In this document: positions 1 through 8,676 of the stretch, in pieces
Numbering within the stretch: the first letter of the stretch is position 1
Layout: each line of letters opens with the position of its first letter
Origin: Plakobranchus ocellatus
Lineage: Eukaryota > Mollusca > Gastropoda > Plakobranchidae
Assembly (NCBI GenBank): GCA_019648995.1
Contig: BLXT01003182.1
Span: 623,043-650,376 of the forward strand
DNA: 27,334 nucleotides
Reading direction: 5' to 3'
The notes under the pieces: model-generated
Databases searched by the model: none
What the model saw: the letters and a program-made list of their open reading frames with translations, nothing else
Told to the model about the DNA's origin: nothing
Translations under genes and position numbers: made by a program

Positions 1-780
1 TTAAACAAACTTTGAAAATATTGTGCATTGAAGAGCACATGTAAGATAAAACAAAAAAGGTTTGAAAGAAACACAAATTTTAATTTATTTCATGGCCATG
101 GGCGTCTGCAAGGAGATTGCTTAGTGCAAAGCCAGCCTACCCTAGGTTACTGTGTCAAAGCCCAGTCACCGAAACCACCGGTGTGGGCGGTAAATTTTCA
201 AACCCCCAACATAACCATTACATATGAGGACTCCAGGGGAAAAAAGGGCATAGTCACAAAATGTGGAAATGAGATAATGCAAATTTAAACTTTGAAGACT
301 GGTGGGAGGATTACTGCTTGTCTTTGAGCATCCTGATTTTGCATGATGCATTTCCTATTATTTAGCAGGTTCTGTTTGACAGAGTAAAAGAATGTCACCA
401 AAATTGACTTTGTGGGGATAATTTGAAATGTGTTACCTCATTTTTTACTATGCCCATATTTCCATCAAAATACAATTTATTTGTTTTCTACTTTTAATTT
501 GTTCAAAATGAAATTCCAATCACTTCATTTCAGTGAAAAGAGTTTAGTATGTTTATATTTTATGAGATTATTATGTAGAAGCAGTCATATTACACTCACA
601 CCATTTAAAGTAGAATCCAAAAAAATTTTTGATGTTCTCTGTCTACAGTAGTGACTTTCTACCCTGGGAAAAGAGTTGATATGATTAATAACATTAGTTT
701 TGATGTCATCACTAATTTTTTTTTAGTGTGTTGACCTTTTTTTGCTCCTTGGGGTATCCCAGTGAAAGAATCAATATTAT
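1..780. other. No gene recognised
   Basis: AT-rich sequence with short open frames (28-288 plus, 166-351 minus, 430-651 plus) that lack start context, splice signals or any family motif I can name. Confidence 0.4.
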
Positions 781-781
781 C

Positions 782-1132
782 CTACACCCTGTAAACTATA
801 GACTGTGATATGTCTAGAGTACTAACATAAAAATCTTTGCACACTCTGATTTTTCCTTCTGAGGGCATATAATAATAAGCTATGGACATTTTTCTACGGC
901 TTTCTCCCTTAACATCTCTCTTTTTTTCACTCATTTCTGTCGAACGTGCTATAAAATTATCTTTCCCCTCCTGGCTCTCTCCCCTATAGGCATTAAAGTA
1001 TTTCTTTCTGTCCTTTCCTGTGAACATCAGGCTACACTTAAACTTACATTTAAAACAGTCTTTCTTTGTTTTGATTGTCCTGGCACATTTTTCCTTCCCT
1101 TTGACGGTAATATAAGATTGTCCTCTTTGTGC
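782..1132 (-). CDS. Open reading frame of a probable transposon-derived family (Cys cluster plus VCKDFY..TLDIS)
   Basis: An open minus-strand frame of about 116 codons, from GCC at about 1132 to TAG at 782. An in-frame TGA lies three codons upstream, and there is no convincing start except an internal Met at 1027. From N to C it shows a Cys cluster (KKDCFKCKFKCSLMFTGKDR), a spacer (RKKYFNAYRGESQEGKDNF), a basic patch (SRRKMSIAYYYMPSEGKIRV) and CKDFYVSTLDIS. From memory, this order of C..C...C.....F, RR..S..YY and (R/V)VCK.FF..TL.IS is common in a large, mostly unnamed arthropod and mollusc protein family found in many copies and probably transposon-derived. It may be one exon or a truncated copy. 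It lacks the stops that riddle its neighbours. No function is assigned. Confidence 0.55.
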   Translation of the reverse strand, partial: AQRGQSYITVKGKEKCARTIKTKKDCFKCKFKCSLMFTGKDRKKYFNAYRGESQEGKDNFIARSTEMSEKKRDVKGESRRKMSIAYYYMPSEGKIRVCKDFYVSTLDISQSIVYRV

Positions 1133-1221
1133 GGCTTTCAGTCATTTTGTACATTTCCAATGTTCTGGATTCCTTTGCCTCTTTCGAGAGCGACTCTTTG
1201 ATGAAGACTCTGCATCAGAAA

Positions 1222-1353
1222 CAGGCTGCGTTGTGGTGGAGCATGATGGGGTGTCGGCAGGCTGTGTTCTGGTGGAGCATGATAGGGTTTCCTCAGGCTG
1301 TGTTGTGGTGGAACATGATAGGGTGTCTGCAGGCTGTATTGTGGTGGAGCATG
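1222..1353. repeat. 36-bp minisatellite, about 3.7 copies
   Basis: Units start at 1222, 1258, 1294 and 1330, each beginning CAGGCTGYR and containing GTGGTGGARCATG. The period is 36 bp, divisible by three, so the minus strand reads a 12-residue repeat (HAPPQYSLQTPY, HVPPQHSLRKPY, HAPPEHSLPTPH, HAPPQRSL) with no stop. Plus-strand frames are open here too, which is why several overlapping open frames appear; these are shadows. Confidence 0.9.
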
Positions 1354-1494
1354 CCGTACATCAAAGTCTTTTCGAGCATACAGGGAGATGTGCAGAATGT
1401 AGCCATTTGAATCACACAATTCGAATTTTTTTATTCTGAATCCACCTTGCCGTTTGTTGGGCATATACTGTATATAGACTACCTGGTTCTTCAT
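1348..1494 (-). pseudogene. piggyBac-like transposase fragment (DDE core part)
   Basis: A 49-codon open stretch reads VVYIQYMPNKRQGGFRIKKF, then ELCDSNGYILHISLYARKDF and DVRHA. piggyBac transposases (DDE_Tnp_1_7) carry (K)QYMPxKPxKxGIKxxxLCDSxxGYxLxxxxYxGKD at the corresponding place, just after the first catalytic Asp region. The match in motif order and spacing is strong. The fragment then runs straight into the 36-bp minisatellite and no later transposase block follows, so it is a broken relic. Neither the first catalytic Asp nor the later ones are visible. Confidence 0.75.
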
Positions 1495-1852
1495 TTTGAG
1501 CTTCCAGCACAGCTGTTTGCGCTTTTAATTTCTTTTCCTCCGCTTCTGCAAGTTTTTTGGCGTTAGCAAGTTTGCTTTTCTCTGCTTAAGTTTTTTTTTC
1601 CTGAACATCAAAATTGGCTTGAACTTTTGACTCCACTCACTCTAACAATTTGTCATCCAGAACCCTAACTTATAACCAAGCTCTTGGTATTTTTGAAATA
1701 ACTCCAATTCGTCCATAGTACACAACACACCAAACACAAGTAACCTCTCTGGGTGGTAGGGACCATTCAAAAAGTGACATGGGGTTTCGACCACATGCAG
1801 CAAACTCTAATACATTTGTTTGAGTTATAAATATAGGCGGACTGGTAACCAC
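1412..1852 (-). pseudogene. Decayed coding sequence with a Lys/Glu-rich coiled coil
   Basis: One minus-strand frame of 147 codons has only a few stops. It reads LFEWSLPPREVTCVWCVVYY, GRIGVISKIPRAWL, stop, VRVLDDKLLE, stop, VESKVQANFDVQEK, and after one more stop EKSKLANAKKLAEAEEKKLK followed by AQTAVLEAQNEEPG. The last third has heptad-like hydrophobic spacing. The density of sensible codons over this length suggests a former protein, but I recognise no family. It overlaps the piggyBac fragment in another frame at its 3' end, so it may be a separate relic or a chance frame. Confidence 0.3.
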
Positions 1853-1859
1853 CGTAGCG

Positions 1860-3090
1860 CCTAAATAAAAACAAAGGTAACCGACAAGGCCGAACTCTGC
1901 GACACTTAAACTAATACTTAAAGAATTAAATACGAAGCAGCGCTATCACCAACTGCAACAACAAAAATGAACTTAAAAAAATCAATAAAAGTGAACACAA
2001 ATGGTGGGCTTACGAGCACACTTAAGAACTCAAACTCTAGATCAGAAACAAACGCCAAGGGAAAAAAAAGAAGAAAAAAAAAAAAATTAGGAACGCCTCA
2101 CCTCAACAGTAAGTAGATTTTACACTGTTTTAGACATGAAAAATTATAGCGTCGCTGGAGCGCAAATAAGACTAAGTTGCATAGGTAATGAAAGAAATTA
2201 AATACACGCACTGAAGATAAAGAGGAAGGCAAAAATAGACAAGAATAAATAAAACTAAAAACTAGTTTAAATAAGTACACACTAAGGACAAACGATTACA
2301 AGCCGCAGGCAGGAGAAAACAACACAATCGGGAGAAGGTAAGACAATGAGGATAACAACTATCACTCAGGCAAAACAAAAGTATTCACTCACAACTTACC
2401 ACAATTATTACACCTTACAAAAAAAAACAACGAAACCTGTGGGAAGGTAAATCAATTTTATAACAAAAATTGATCGGTGGTACGAAGAGGAGCGAGAACA
2501 CTAGAACAGATATAACGACGACGAAGACAAGGAGACGGAGAGAACAAACAAAAAAAAAATGTAATGACAGGGTTAATAGAAAGGACTCTCAAATCTTAAC
2601 ACCAACATGCCCGACACTGCGACCACAGAAACACGAAAGAACAATGCTTCATTTAACTGATAAGTCGCTGCTGCGTGTCTGTGTCGCCTCCCTCTGCTGC
2701 AGAGTGTGTGCTAAACGTCGTCGGTGTCTCAAGCCACTGACCAGCATGAAGTAAGGCAAACTGTGAATAGAAAATGGAACCAAGCGATAATACTAGTAAA
2801 AATGCCGTACTGACATGAAAAAAAAAATTGTAATTACTAGAGGTGCACAAGAGGAGTTAGAAGACAGAGAGGCCGAAGGAACAAAGTATGTCCCCTCCAG
2901 ATGTTATGATAGGGATCCAACAGAAGGTATAACAAGACAACTGCACAAGCTATCTTAACAAGAACTTTGAGACGTGTGTAGGCGTTTATAAAAATAGTGT
3001 ATTAAGTATAAAATAAGGAGAAATTTAGAAGTAAGACAGGACAGAAGAATTAGACACTGTTTACAAAGATGTACACATATATAATTAATT
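1860..3090. other. No gene recognised
   Basis: AT-rich sequence with several A runs (for example 2068-2086, 2552-2560 and 2818-2827). Short open frames at 2098-2280, 2470-2754 and 2653-2850 show no family motif or splice context that I can defend. Confidence 0.4.
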
Positions 3091-3310
3091 GTAACAAATA
3101 AAAACTATACTACTGGCCTGATAATAACAAATAGAAACTATACTACTGGTTCTGGTAATAACAAATAGAAACTATACTGCTGGTCCTGGTAATGACAAAT
3201 AGAAATTACACTGCTGGTCCTGGTAATAACAAATAGAAATTATACTACTGGTAATGACAAATAGAAACTATACTGCTGGTATAATAGAAATTATACTGCT
3301 GGTCCTGGTC
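3091..3310. repeat. 34-bp minisatellite, about 6-7 units
   Basis: Imperfect tandem units of about 34 bp: AATAACAAATAGAAACTATA followed by CTACTGGTCCTGGT. Later units drop the CCTGGT portion and are about 28 bp, so the array has length variants. There is no coding frame through it. Confidence 0.9.
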
Positions 3311-3357
3311 CAACCGATGCAACACAGTTTATAAATTAGTCCACACAGTTCTTTAGT

Positions 3358-3565
3358 AGGAACAGGAGAAGTCCAGCGACGATTCTGGCTATAGCCTTAT
3401 GAAGGCAAGAGATATATATATATATATATATATATGTAAAGCAGGAAACAAGAGAAGTCCAGCAATGACTCTGGTTGTAGCCTTACGAAGGTATATATAT
3501 ATATATGTATGTATAGGAAACAAGAGAAGTCCAGCGACGACTCTGGCTGTAGCCTTACGAGGCAA
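3358..3565. repeat. Three-copy tandem repeat of 72-84 bp with embedded (TA)n
   Basis: Copies start near 3359, 3443 and 3515. Each has AGGAACARGAGAAGTCCAGC, then ACTCTGGCTGTAGCCTTACG, then (in copies one and two) a TA run (about 3411-3435 and 3491-3506). The last copy merges into the 3' end of the decayed reading frame that begins near 5150, so the repeat may have grown from that end. Confidence 0.85.
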
Positions 3566-5150
3566 GATACCTCCTCGAGGTCCTAGTACCTCTTTTGTTA
3601 ATGTCATCCCAACAAGTTGTGTAGCTGCATTTTTCTTTGAATCAGTAAATCTTGAAAATGCAGGGTCAGTCTCTTCTTCTTTTTAATTTTCTTCACAACG
3701 CATTCTGCACTTCCAAAGCAAGCCCCAAAAGAAAATGAGCATTACAGAAAAGGAAACTGAGGCCTGCATCTTTATCCAGAAGATCTTTTCTATAATCATG
3801 CAACTTTTTATCAAAAGACTTCATTACAGCCTCACAATCTGATATGGCGCACTCTCACTTGTTTATGAGAGCCTAAAAGACTTCATCTTTTGTTACACTG
3901 CTGCAACTCATTGTGTAAATGTCTGACAGCTCTTGAAATAAACTAGTTATTTCTTCAAGCAAAGTGTTAGTGTAGTCAAGAACAATCTAAGAGAAACCAA
4001 TACTCATTATTTTTTTATGCTCAAGCAATATATTTTTCCAAATAACGCTTTTTATGCCGACTGGCTCCATCTTAAGCAAAAGTAAAATTACAGTTGTTAT
4101 CCTGAAGAATACTCTCAACTACTTGATGTTTAGCAACAAGATGAGCCTCATCATCAAAATTGAGAGTAGCTGATGTGCTTGGTAATTCATTAAAATCAAA
4201 AGATTTTCCAAAAATATATATTTACTTACAAGTGGAATAACTTTTGGGCAGTTGGCAACAGAATCATTCATTGCTGTCTGCTGGGCCAAGCATGTGAGAT
4301 GAACATCATTGTAAAATTTATTATCCCTGCTTTCTCTCAACTGTATATTGTCTGAATTATCTTTCAAAGAACCAATCTTTCTTTTAAGTGTACTTTTAGA
4401 GGACTGCTCTTTTTTTTTAAACTAGTGATTCAAGCTAGAAATTGATTCTTCTACGGTTTTTAACTGATATTTTAGTTCTTTAATTAATTATCTTTAAATT
4501 CAACATTTTCTCTAAGAGTGACAACTTCTTTCCTCAGTTCTGAATTTATCTTAAACACATTTGATGTTTCAACCTTCGCAAGGCCTTTTCTCAATTTCCT
4601 GTTTTCTTTAGAAACATGATTTACCTTACCAGTATCTATTTTAAGCTGTAGATCGTTTATCACAGACAACTTTTCATCCCTTTCTTCTTTCAGAATTTTA
4701 ATCTTCATCAATATTTTGTTCGCCTTCAGTGAGAACATTTATTTTTTTTGCTTTAAAGAATTGATTTCTTTTTCACTGCTCAATATATTCGAGAGGACTT
4801 AGTCAATACATGAGAATTAAGTGTTTCATTTACATCTTCAGAAAATTGAATGACATGCAAAAAAGATGGCAGTTCCGTACATTTAGATTGTTTCAGTTTG
4901 TTCCATTTCTAAAGAAGAGATACAACTGTATATCTTACTTTGGATTTTGGGAATTTCTTATGCACTAAAAATCTTATTATCCAATTGACAAGAAAGGAAG
5001 GTGTTCATGACTTCTAAAATTTTCTAGAGCATGAAGGACATCGCCATTAATTTTTTCACAATCAATTTCTATGTTGCATGATATTGGATCACTAGGCAAA
5101 ACAAATCTTGTCAAACCAAGATCTGCAAGATCCTATGGAAGATTGTTAAA
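3560..5150 (-). pseudogene. Decayed copy B of an unnamed invertebrate transposase-like family
   Basis: Minus-strand blocks in order, with stops and frameshifts between: DLADLGLTRFVLPSDPISCN (about 5120); KWNKLKQSKCTELPSFL (about 4910); a coiled coil (4484-4738, LKANKILMKIKILKEERDEK, KENRKLRKGL); YNDVHLTCLAQQTAMNDSV (about 4330); ELPSTSATLNFDDEAHLVAK (about 4180); DGASRHKKRYLEKYIA; IVLDYTNTLLEEITSLFQEL then SDIY (about 3940); CEAVMKSFDKKLHDYRKDLL then FLFCNAHFLLGLALEVQNAL (about 3720-3830); AATQLVGMTLTKEVLGPRGG (about 3590). From memory the order LPS.ST, DG(T/A)SR..K, ..LLEEI..LF.ELS.IY, FLFCNAHFLLGL, A..LV......LGPRG marks a repetitive, uncharacterised family in molluscs and other invertebrates. 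An RNase H-like transposase fold is my inference. There are too many breaks for any product. Confidence 0.6.
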
Positions 5151-5162
5151 GGATACCTTTGC

Positions 5163-5546
5163 TTAACGCATTAAAATTGCAATAAATTGCCAATCTCTTT
5201 GCAAAATAACTGGCTTCCAAGCCTTGAATCGTCTCTTATCCAACAGCAGGTTGTGTTCTTTGCTGTTAGTAACAGTCACTGCATATCGATTGATTTCAGT
5301 CTTCTATGATTGAATTTGTTGATCAGCTATGATTAGGCTATGATTACCTGATGATGTAGGATTATCAGGAAAGGCAGTGTGAATTCTCTGTGGACCAGTA
5401 AATTTTGGGATGCGAGGGAAGTTGTTCAAGTTTTGTACCCATTTGTTATCAGCATCTGGTTCTACATTCTCAGCCTGATTTACACCAGTAGTGCAATATG
5501 CTGGATTCACTGCTCCAAACTCTGTGTAAACATCATCATTGTCCAC
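5163..5546 (-). pseudogene. piggyBac-like transposase N-terminal relic
   Basis: One minus-strand frame of 128 codons with a single internal stop (TAG at 5304-5306) before the terminal TAA. It begins acidic (MDNDDVYTEFGAVNPAYC), then NLNNFPRIPKFTGPQRIHTA, FPDNPTSSGNHSLIIADQQI, stop, TEINRYAVTVTNSKEHNLLL, DKRRFKAWKPVILQRDWQFI and AILMR. The pattern (P.I..FTG), DN.T, ..(T/E)(I/T)NRYA, (F)KAW.PV......FI is the start of the piggyBac transposase domain. The frame ends where the family would read 'GLLILMG'. It lies between copies A and B of the other relic family, in the same orientation. Confidence 0.75.
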
Positions 5547-5999
5547 ATTGGATTGTTCATCACTACTGCCGGGGTTGGAAAAGGCTAGGAACTCAATTTA
5601 AACAGAGACTAGATGGTGATCGAGAGGCAGATCATAAGATGGAGCCATATTGTAGACTCACTAACAGCAGCTTCTCTTTTTTTTTTTATTAATCTCCTCT
5701 GGCACAAAAAGTTGCCTTGTGTCATTCAGAGCATAATGGCGAATGTGTCAACAATTCATTGCACCTGCTTTAATGTGGAACTCTGTGTTTTCCCCTTTGA
5801 TCTCTTGGCAGTAATTAGGGAATTTTTTTTTTGCCAAAGTCAATGCCACATTAATTATTTTTATCAGAGTATAAAAAAATTAGCCTTTTAAGAAATAATT
5901 TTGGATCTTAAATCCTTTTTTTGCTATGGATAGAGACTGAGGGCACCTGGTGGCAGGCAAACGGCAAAGACTATTATTATATTTGTTAGATGCCTATTG

Positions 6000-7010
6000 T
6001 AAGCTGAGAAAGATTGTGTAGCTTAACTATATTTTCCTACTGTCACAGCCTTCAATGTCTCATGAGGTAGCACTCCATCAATGCAGCCAGCAAACTGTCT
6101 TGAGTGTCTTTGTCAAGTCCTCGGTTGCAACAGAAGTAAAACCAAAATAAGCAGTCTTACCTTCATCAAGATTTAATTGGTGGCTGACAATTTTTTTATG
6201 GCATCTTGGTGTACCATCAAGATCAATGGTTACATTTCATTTCGCAGGACTTTCTCTGTTGCTTGAATATTTGGCATATCAAGGCTTCCCCATTAACTTC
6301 TGAGATGTGTGTTTTGATGGCAAAGACTTGCTGATTTGATGGTTGAAAACATGCCTTGCAACAGTTTTAATAATGTTCTGGACATTTGCAGCAGAGACTC
6401 CTGCTTTTGATTGCAGAAGTATTGCAGTTTGTCTTATATTGTCAGAATAAGCTAGAGCATACACAGACTGTTCCAAAACTGTTGGTTGTTCCATTGGGTA
6501 GAAGGCAGAGAGCCACAGAGTAAAAGTATTCTATGGAACTTTGTGGGACTGTGTGAACTCATTTAATGTCTTTAACTAGAGAATACACAGACTTTTCCAA
6601 TGCTGTTGATTGGGTAGAAAGCCACAGAGTAAAAGTATCCTTTGGAATATTGTCGGAACATCTAGTTCAATAACACCACAATTCGCAGGTCCAAGTGGCA
6701 TTCCTGATTTTGGGAGATACAAGACAGTTCCTTGTGCAATTCTCTCTCTGGAAGTTCTTTTATATATTATGCAGGAGGCAGATGGTTCATCATACTTTAA
6801 AAACCCACCAGCATTGACAGTCTCAGCAATGAAGCCAGAACATTGATAACCATGATCATAGATGCCCATGTGTCTAGAGGCCAATAGGGTTTCTTGCAGT
6901 TATGGTGGAAGTTCCAAATCAGCAAATAAGGTTGGTAAGCAGTGTCTGAAGTCGCTAACAATTAAAAGATTAAACTTTTCAAGGACAGGATCCATTGTTT
7001 TGATTGCATC
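6000..7010 (-). pseudogene. Decayed copy A of the unnamed transposase-like family
   Basis: Minus-strand blocks: ATHGRCIEDAIKTMDPVLEK, FNLLIVSDFRHCLPTLFADL (about 6910-7020); LLASRHMGIYDHGYQCSGFI, AETVNAGGFLKYDEPSASCI, LYLPKSGMPLGPANCGVIEL (6576-6884); SVYALAYSDNIRQTAILLQS, KAGVSAANVQNIIKTVARHV, SKSLPSKHTSQKLM (6279-6494); then TIDLDGTPRCHKKIVSHQLN and LDEGKTAYFGFTSVATEDLT (about 6100-6230). The series LPS..T, DGT.R..K.., ..(G/S)...GF..VA.ED parallels copy B but with low identity, so this is a second subfamily. A 124-bp-spaced tandem duplication interrupts it at 6462-6657. It fades out near 6000 before the FCNAHF block. Confidence 0.5.
6462..6657. repeat. Imperfect tandem duplication, spacing about 124 bp
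   Basis: 6462-6548 and 6586-6657 share ACACAGACTKTTCCAA, then ATTGGGTAGAA, then GCCACAGAGTAAAAGTAT and TTTGTSGGA, with small indels. It falls inside the copy A relic and separates its 6576-6884 and 6279-6494 open blocks. Confidence 0.8.
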
Positions 7011-7170
7011 TTCAATGCAGCGGCCATGAGTTGCCAGATGCCCATATATTCTGAATTTTTTTTACACTTTCAGTGTTTCAGTGTCTCCTGTTGGAATGTT
7101 TCCATCTAAGTAGTGAATGGAGAGACGGTCAGAGCACTGACACAGCAAGTTTAATTCATCATGTGGAAAA

Positions 7171-7731
7171 TTAAGAAAATGGTGAGGATTTTTGACAAAG
7201 TTGAAGAATAATTCTACATCCTATCTCTGTGTAATGGTCTTTGTTACCAAAGCAGAAAATACTTAAAGAGCATGGAATGCCATTTCCATCACCAATCATT
7301 TTGACAGGTACCAGGGGTACCAAGAGTTGGTTGCAATTTGACGTTGACTCTTGCAAAAGTTTAAGGGCATGAGTGTCTATGACACTAACTTCTGTTATTC
7401 TATGTGGCTGTGTTTTTGGAAGAGAATAAGCAACTAATTCTTCAGAAAGTGAAGCAGAAATGAGTGAAACCTCATCAAAAGTTTTTCAAGAGCTTAACAA
7501 AGCCCTGTCTGAAGAAAAGAACTCTAATGATAATGCTTTTCTTTTCATCACAGTATTTACTACTTGTAACATTTCTGCCGCTTTTGGTGCACATCTGGAC
7601 AAGACCCAGCACATGTTTGCTGCTTGCCTTATTCCAGGAGCTCGGCCTGTTTTTCCCATTATGGGACTGGGGGTTTTAGAGGGTACTTTGTCAGGCTGCC
7701 TCGGCTTTCTTAGCACGATAACTGTAATCAC
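7171..7731 (-). pseudogene. OTU-like (DGN motif) coding relic upstream of copy A
   Basis: A single minus-strand frame of 187 codons with one internal stop (7486-7488) before its end at 7171. The first part is basic (LRKPRQPDKVPSKTPSPIMG, then APKAAEMLQVVNTVMKRKAL), followed by KTFDEVSLISASLSEELVAY. The second part reads LVPLVPVKMIGDGNG, IPCSLSIFCFGNKDHYTEIG and CRIILQL. VP....GDGNC.FR(A/S)(L/I)S...(F/Y)G.E..H.(E/I)(L/I)R..(I/V) is the entry motif of OTU-type cysteine proteases and of related metazoan modules such as vertnin. Here the catalytic Cys after DGN is Gly (codon GGC at 7279-7281), so no protease activity is expected. The same orientation and proximity suggest it belonged to the copy A element; that link is inference. 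Confidence 0.5.
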
Positions 7732-7789
7732 CAGACTTAATTCTCCCCAGTGCTGGCAAGATCTGGGTATGCACCTAAAACTTCAATAA

Positions 7790-8676
7790 AAAAAAAATTC
7801 CTAGATATGGCAATCCTGTCTCCTCAGCGGTCATCTGGAAAATAAGTTTGATTGAAATCTCTACTGGAGTACAAAATTTGATGACTAGTAAAAAAAAAAA
7901 AATTGAAGGGGTTTGATCTGTCAAAATTTGATTCAAATCTTTTTTTTACATCAAACCGCACAACACACGGTCAAATTTTGCATCAAATTTTTTTGAAAGT
8001 AGGCCCTATATGTATGGGTCCCAGTAGACCTAAAGGTTGGAGCATGATATTGATAAGGGAGGGAGTTGTTTTCTAACCGTTTGTATTGAAGAGCTGACAA
8101 TGCTGATTGCTCTCCTCCATTTGCAGAAGCTATATTTTACCATTTTGTCACACAGATTCTAGTGTGTAGGTAGAAAACTCAAACGTCAATAAAACAGGAA
8201 AAATAAGGTTTTGGGTTTCCCTTGTTCATGGGCCCCAAATTCGTCATTTTGAGATTCCCCATATGGCTAAAAAAACTGGGGCCTGATTCGGGAACCCTTT
8301 TTTTTTTTTAAAAGGATCCCACTTTTACATTAATGTAAACTAAATGGTTCATGACCCCACTTTTGATGTTTTATGAATACACACACCCATACACCCTACT
8401 ATGCATACACAGTTTCAATCCTCAAGTCTTGACCAAAGGTAAAGAACTCAAATTTAAAAAAAAAATTTAACTTTACAGGTTGCTTTAAAAATGTATAAAT
8501 AAAAATTGCCAAAGACAACATGCACAACTGTGAACAAGATTTTCAAAAAAGTTTAAGAATGCTTTAGGAACTGAATGATACCATATTCATGTAATCTGTT
8601 TTTTTGTTTACAGTTTTCAAGGGGAAAAAAAAGATTTTAAAAGTAAAAAAAAATTTTTTTTGGGTCTATTTCAGTT
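7790..8676. other. No gene; low-complexity and AAATTTGAT-rich sequence
   Basis: Between 7865 and 8000 the motif CAAAATTTGAT or its complement recurs (near 7871, 7924, 7971 and 7983), with long A/T runs. Nothing coding is recognised up to 8676. Confidence 0.4.

Noticed and set aside
1129-1439. Plus-strand open frames through the 36-bp repeat
   Set aside because: They are open only because the repeat period is a multiple of three; the minus strand carries the piggyBac similarity.
3091-3310. CRISPR-like array
   Set aside because: The units are directly adjacent without unique spacers, and the sequence is animal; it is a minisatellite.
4484-4738. 84-aa coiled-coil frame as an independent gene
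   Set aside because: It sits in order between other blocks of the copy B relic, so it is treated as part of that pseudogene.
6610-6846. 78-aa plus-strand open frame
   Set aside because: Shadow of the minus-strand copy A relic, which has better codon sense and continues into neighbouring blocks.
7460-7789. 109-aa plus-strand open frame with hydrophobic stretches
   Set aside because: Antisense to the 187-codon minus-strand frame containing the OTU-like motif; no signal or family match on the plus strand.
8220-8310. GGGCCCC...GGGGCC short inverted pair
   Set aside because: Too short and isolated, with no target duplication; not called as an element.
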